From: Actinomycetes bacterium
GTDB lineage: Bacteria; Actinomycetota; Acidimicrobiia; Acidimicrobiales; RAAP-2
Direction of reading: 5' to 3'
Assembly (NCBI GenBank): GCA_021799915.1
Contig: JAJYZN010000177.1
Span: 1 to 5,719 of the forward strand
Length of the DNA stretch: 5,719 nt
The position numbers were made by a program, and so were the translations under genes. Below are positions 5,042 through 5,719 of the stretch, one piece after another; the first letter of the stretch is position 1, and each line of letters opens with the position of its first letter. A model generated the notes under the pieces. The model had not been told where the DNA came from and did not search any database. It saw only the letters and a list, made by a program, of their open reading frames with translations.

Positions 5042-5719
5042 GTGCCGATCCCAGTGGTGGGGCGCAAGCGCGGGCCAAGTCCCGACGCCATGACGCTGGC
5101 CGAGCATCTGGCCGAGCTTCGGCACCGGCTGATCGTCTCGGTCGTCGCGTTCGTGATCGCAGGGACGGTGGCCGCCGTCTTCTACAACTGGTTCCTCGGA
5201 GTGCTCCAGCACCCCTACTGCCATGTCCGCCCGCACAACTGCCGCTTCTATGTGACCGGACCGCTCGACCCGCTCAGCCTGCGCGTCGAAATGGCGGCGT
5301 TCGGGGGGCTCGTCCTCGCCTCGCCCGTGATCCTCTGGCAGATGTGGCGGTTCATCACCCCGGGCTTGCGTGACAAGGAGCGCCGGTATGTCATCCCCTT
5401 CGTCCTGGCCTCGCTCGTGCTGTTCTTGGCCGGCTGTGCCACCGCGTACTTCATCTTTCCCCACGCACTGCAATTCCTCATCGACGTGGGAGGTCCGCGG
5501 CTGTTCGAGATCCTGAGCCCCAACAGCTACCTCAGCCTGATCCTGCTGATGATGGCCCTCTTCGGCCTGTCGTTCGAATTCCCGGTGGTGCTCGTCGCCT
5601 TGGAGCTGGTCCGCGTTGTCACGCCGGCCCAGCTCCTGCACTGGTGGCGGTGGTCGGTGATCGCGATCACGGCGGGAGCGGCCATCTTCACGCCCAGCTC
5701 CGACCCGTTCTCAATGCTG
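5042..5719 (+). CDS. tatC: Twin-arginine translocase subunit TatC (3' end outside window)
   Basis: Partial: 226 codons are present and the frame is open to the last base. TatC is the polytopic membrane protein that recognises twin-arginine signal peptides together with TatB. Visible features are a basic N-terminus (GRKRGPSPDAMTLAEHLAELRHR) and TM1 (about 30-52). An outer loop follows with Cys60 and Cys67 and TGPLDPLSLRVE. Next come TM2 (about 85-103), the cytoplasmic FITPGLRDKERRY signature with Glu113 in the conserved signal-binding position, TM3, TM4 with FGLSFEFPVV (the conserved membrane Glu), and TM5 followed by FTPSSDPFSML. TM6 and the C-terminus are missing. GTG 5042 follows the tatB TGA with no gap and gives 16 residues before MTLAEHL, close to actinobacterial relatives. 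GTG 5054, GTG 5057 and ATG 5090 are possible alternatives; none has a good ribosome binding site, so coupling to tatB is likely. Confidence 0.93.
   Translation, partial: MPIPVVGRKRGPSPDAMTLAEHLAELRHRLIVSVVAFVIAGTVAAVFYNWFLGVLQHPYCHVRPHNCRFYVTGPLDPLSLRVEMAAFGGLVLASPVILWQMWRFITPGLRDKERRYVIPFVLASLVLFLAGCATAYFIFPHALQFLIDVGGPRLFEILSPNSYLSLILLMMALFGLSFEFPVVLVALELVRVVTPAQLLHWWRWSVIAITAGAAIFTPSSDPFSML

Noticed and set aside
5090..5092. ATG 5090 as the tatC start
   Set aside because: It would begin at MTLAEHLAELRHR and drop the basic segment usually found before this motif; GTG 5042, directly after the tatB stop, keeps it. The choice is not proven.

Overview
The window reads as chromosomal DNA of a high-GC Gram-positive bacterium (phylum Actinomycetota). 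It carries the Pup-proteasome gene set in one orientation: the end of dop, then pup, prcB, prcA and pafA. Immediately after come three protein-export genes: a type I signal peptidase (lepB), a TatB-like translocase subunit, and the first part of tatC. All eight genes are on the + strand. Uniformly GC-rich third codon positions, GTG starts and tight spacing fit this lineage. The order pafA-lepB-tatB-tatC, without pafB/pafC between pafA and the tat genes, differs from Mycobacterium and makes me think of a deep branch such as Acidimicrobiia. That placement is inference and was not tested by any search.

Layout: 2-409, C-terminal part of dop (start lies upstream of the window); 476-670, pup, 64 codons ending in Gly-Gly-Gln; 677-1525, prcB, the catalytic beta subunit with its propeptide; 1522-2289, prcA, overlapping prcB by 4 bases; 2328-3686, pafA, 452 residues; 3712-4434, lepB; 4472-5041, tatB-like; 5042 to the window end, tatC without its 3' end. 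No gap between genes exceeds about 70 bases. I see no RNA gene, CRISPR array, insertion sequence or integrase.

How the genes work together: Dop deamidates the C-terminal Gln of Pup to Glu (and can remove Pup from substrates). PafA joins the resulting Glu side chain to lysines of target proteins. The pupylated proteins are unfolded by the Mpa/ARC ATPase (not in this window) and degraded in the PrcA7-PrcB7-PrcB7-PrcA7 barrel. TatB/TatC form the twin-arginine receptor for folded exported proteins, and LepB cuts signal peptides from exported proteins on the outer face of the membrane. The two halves of the window are neighbours; nothing in the sequence shows they act together.

The most interesting non-coding signal is that pafA, lepB and tatB each have a TANNNT hexamer ending 7 to 9 bases before the start codon and no good Shine-Dalgarno sequence. 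pup and prcA instead have ribosome binding sites and no such hexamer. This suggests leaderless (start-codon-initiated) transcripts for the downstream genes, so the apparent long operon may be several transcription units. Other points are a hexanucleotide repeat array at the end of prcB that runs into the prcA ribosome binding site, and the in-frame, single-stop junction between pup and prcB. I did not find a clearly new biological system here; most of the window is a recognisable core locus with an unusual neighbour order.
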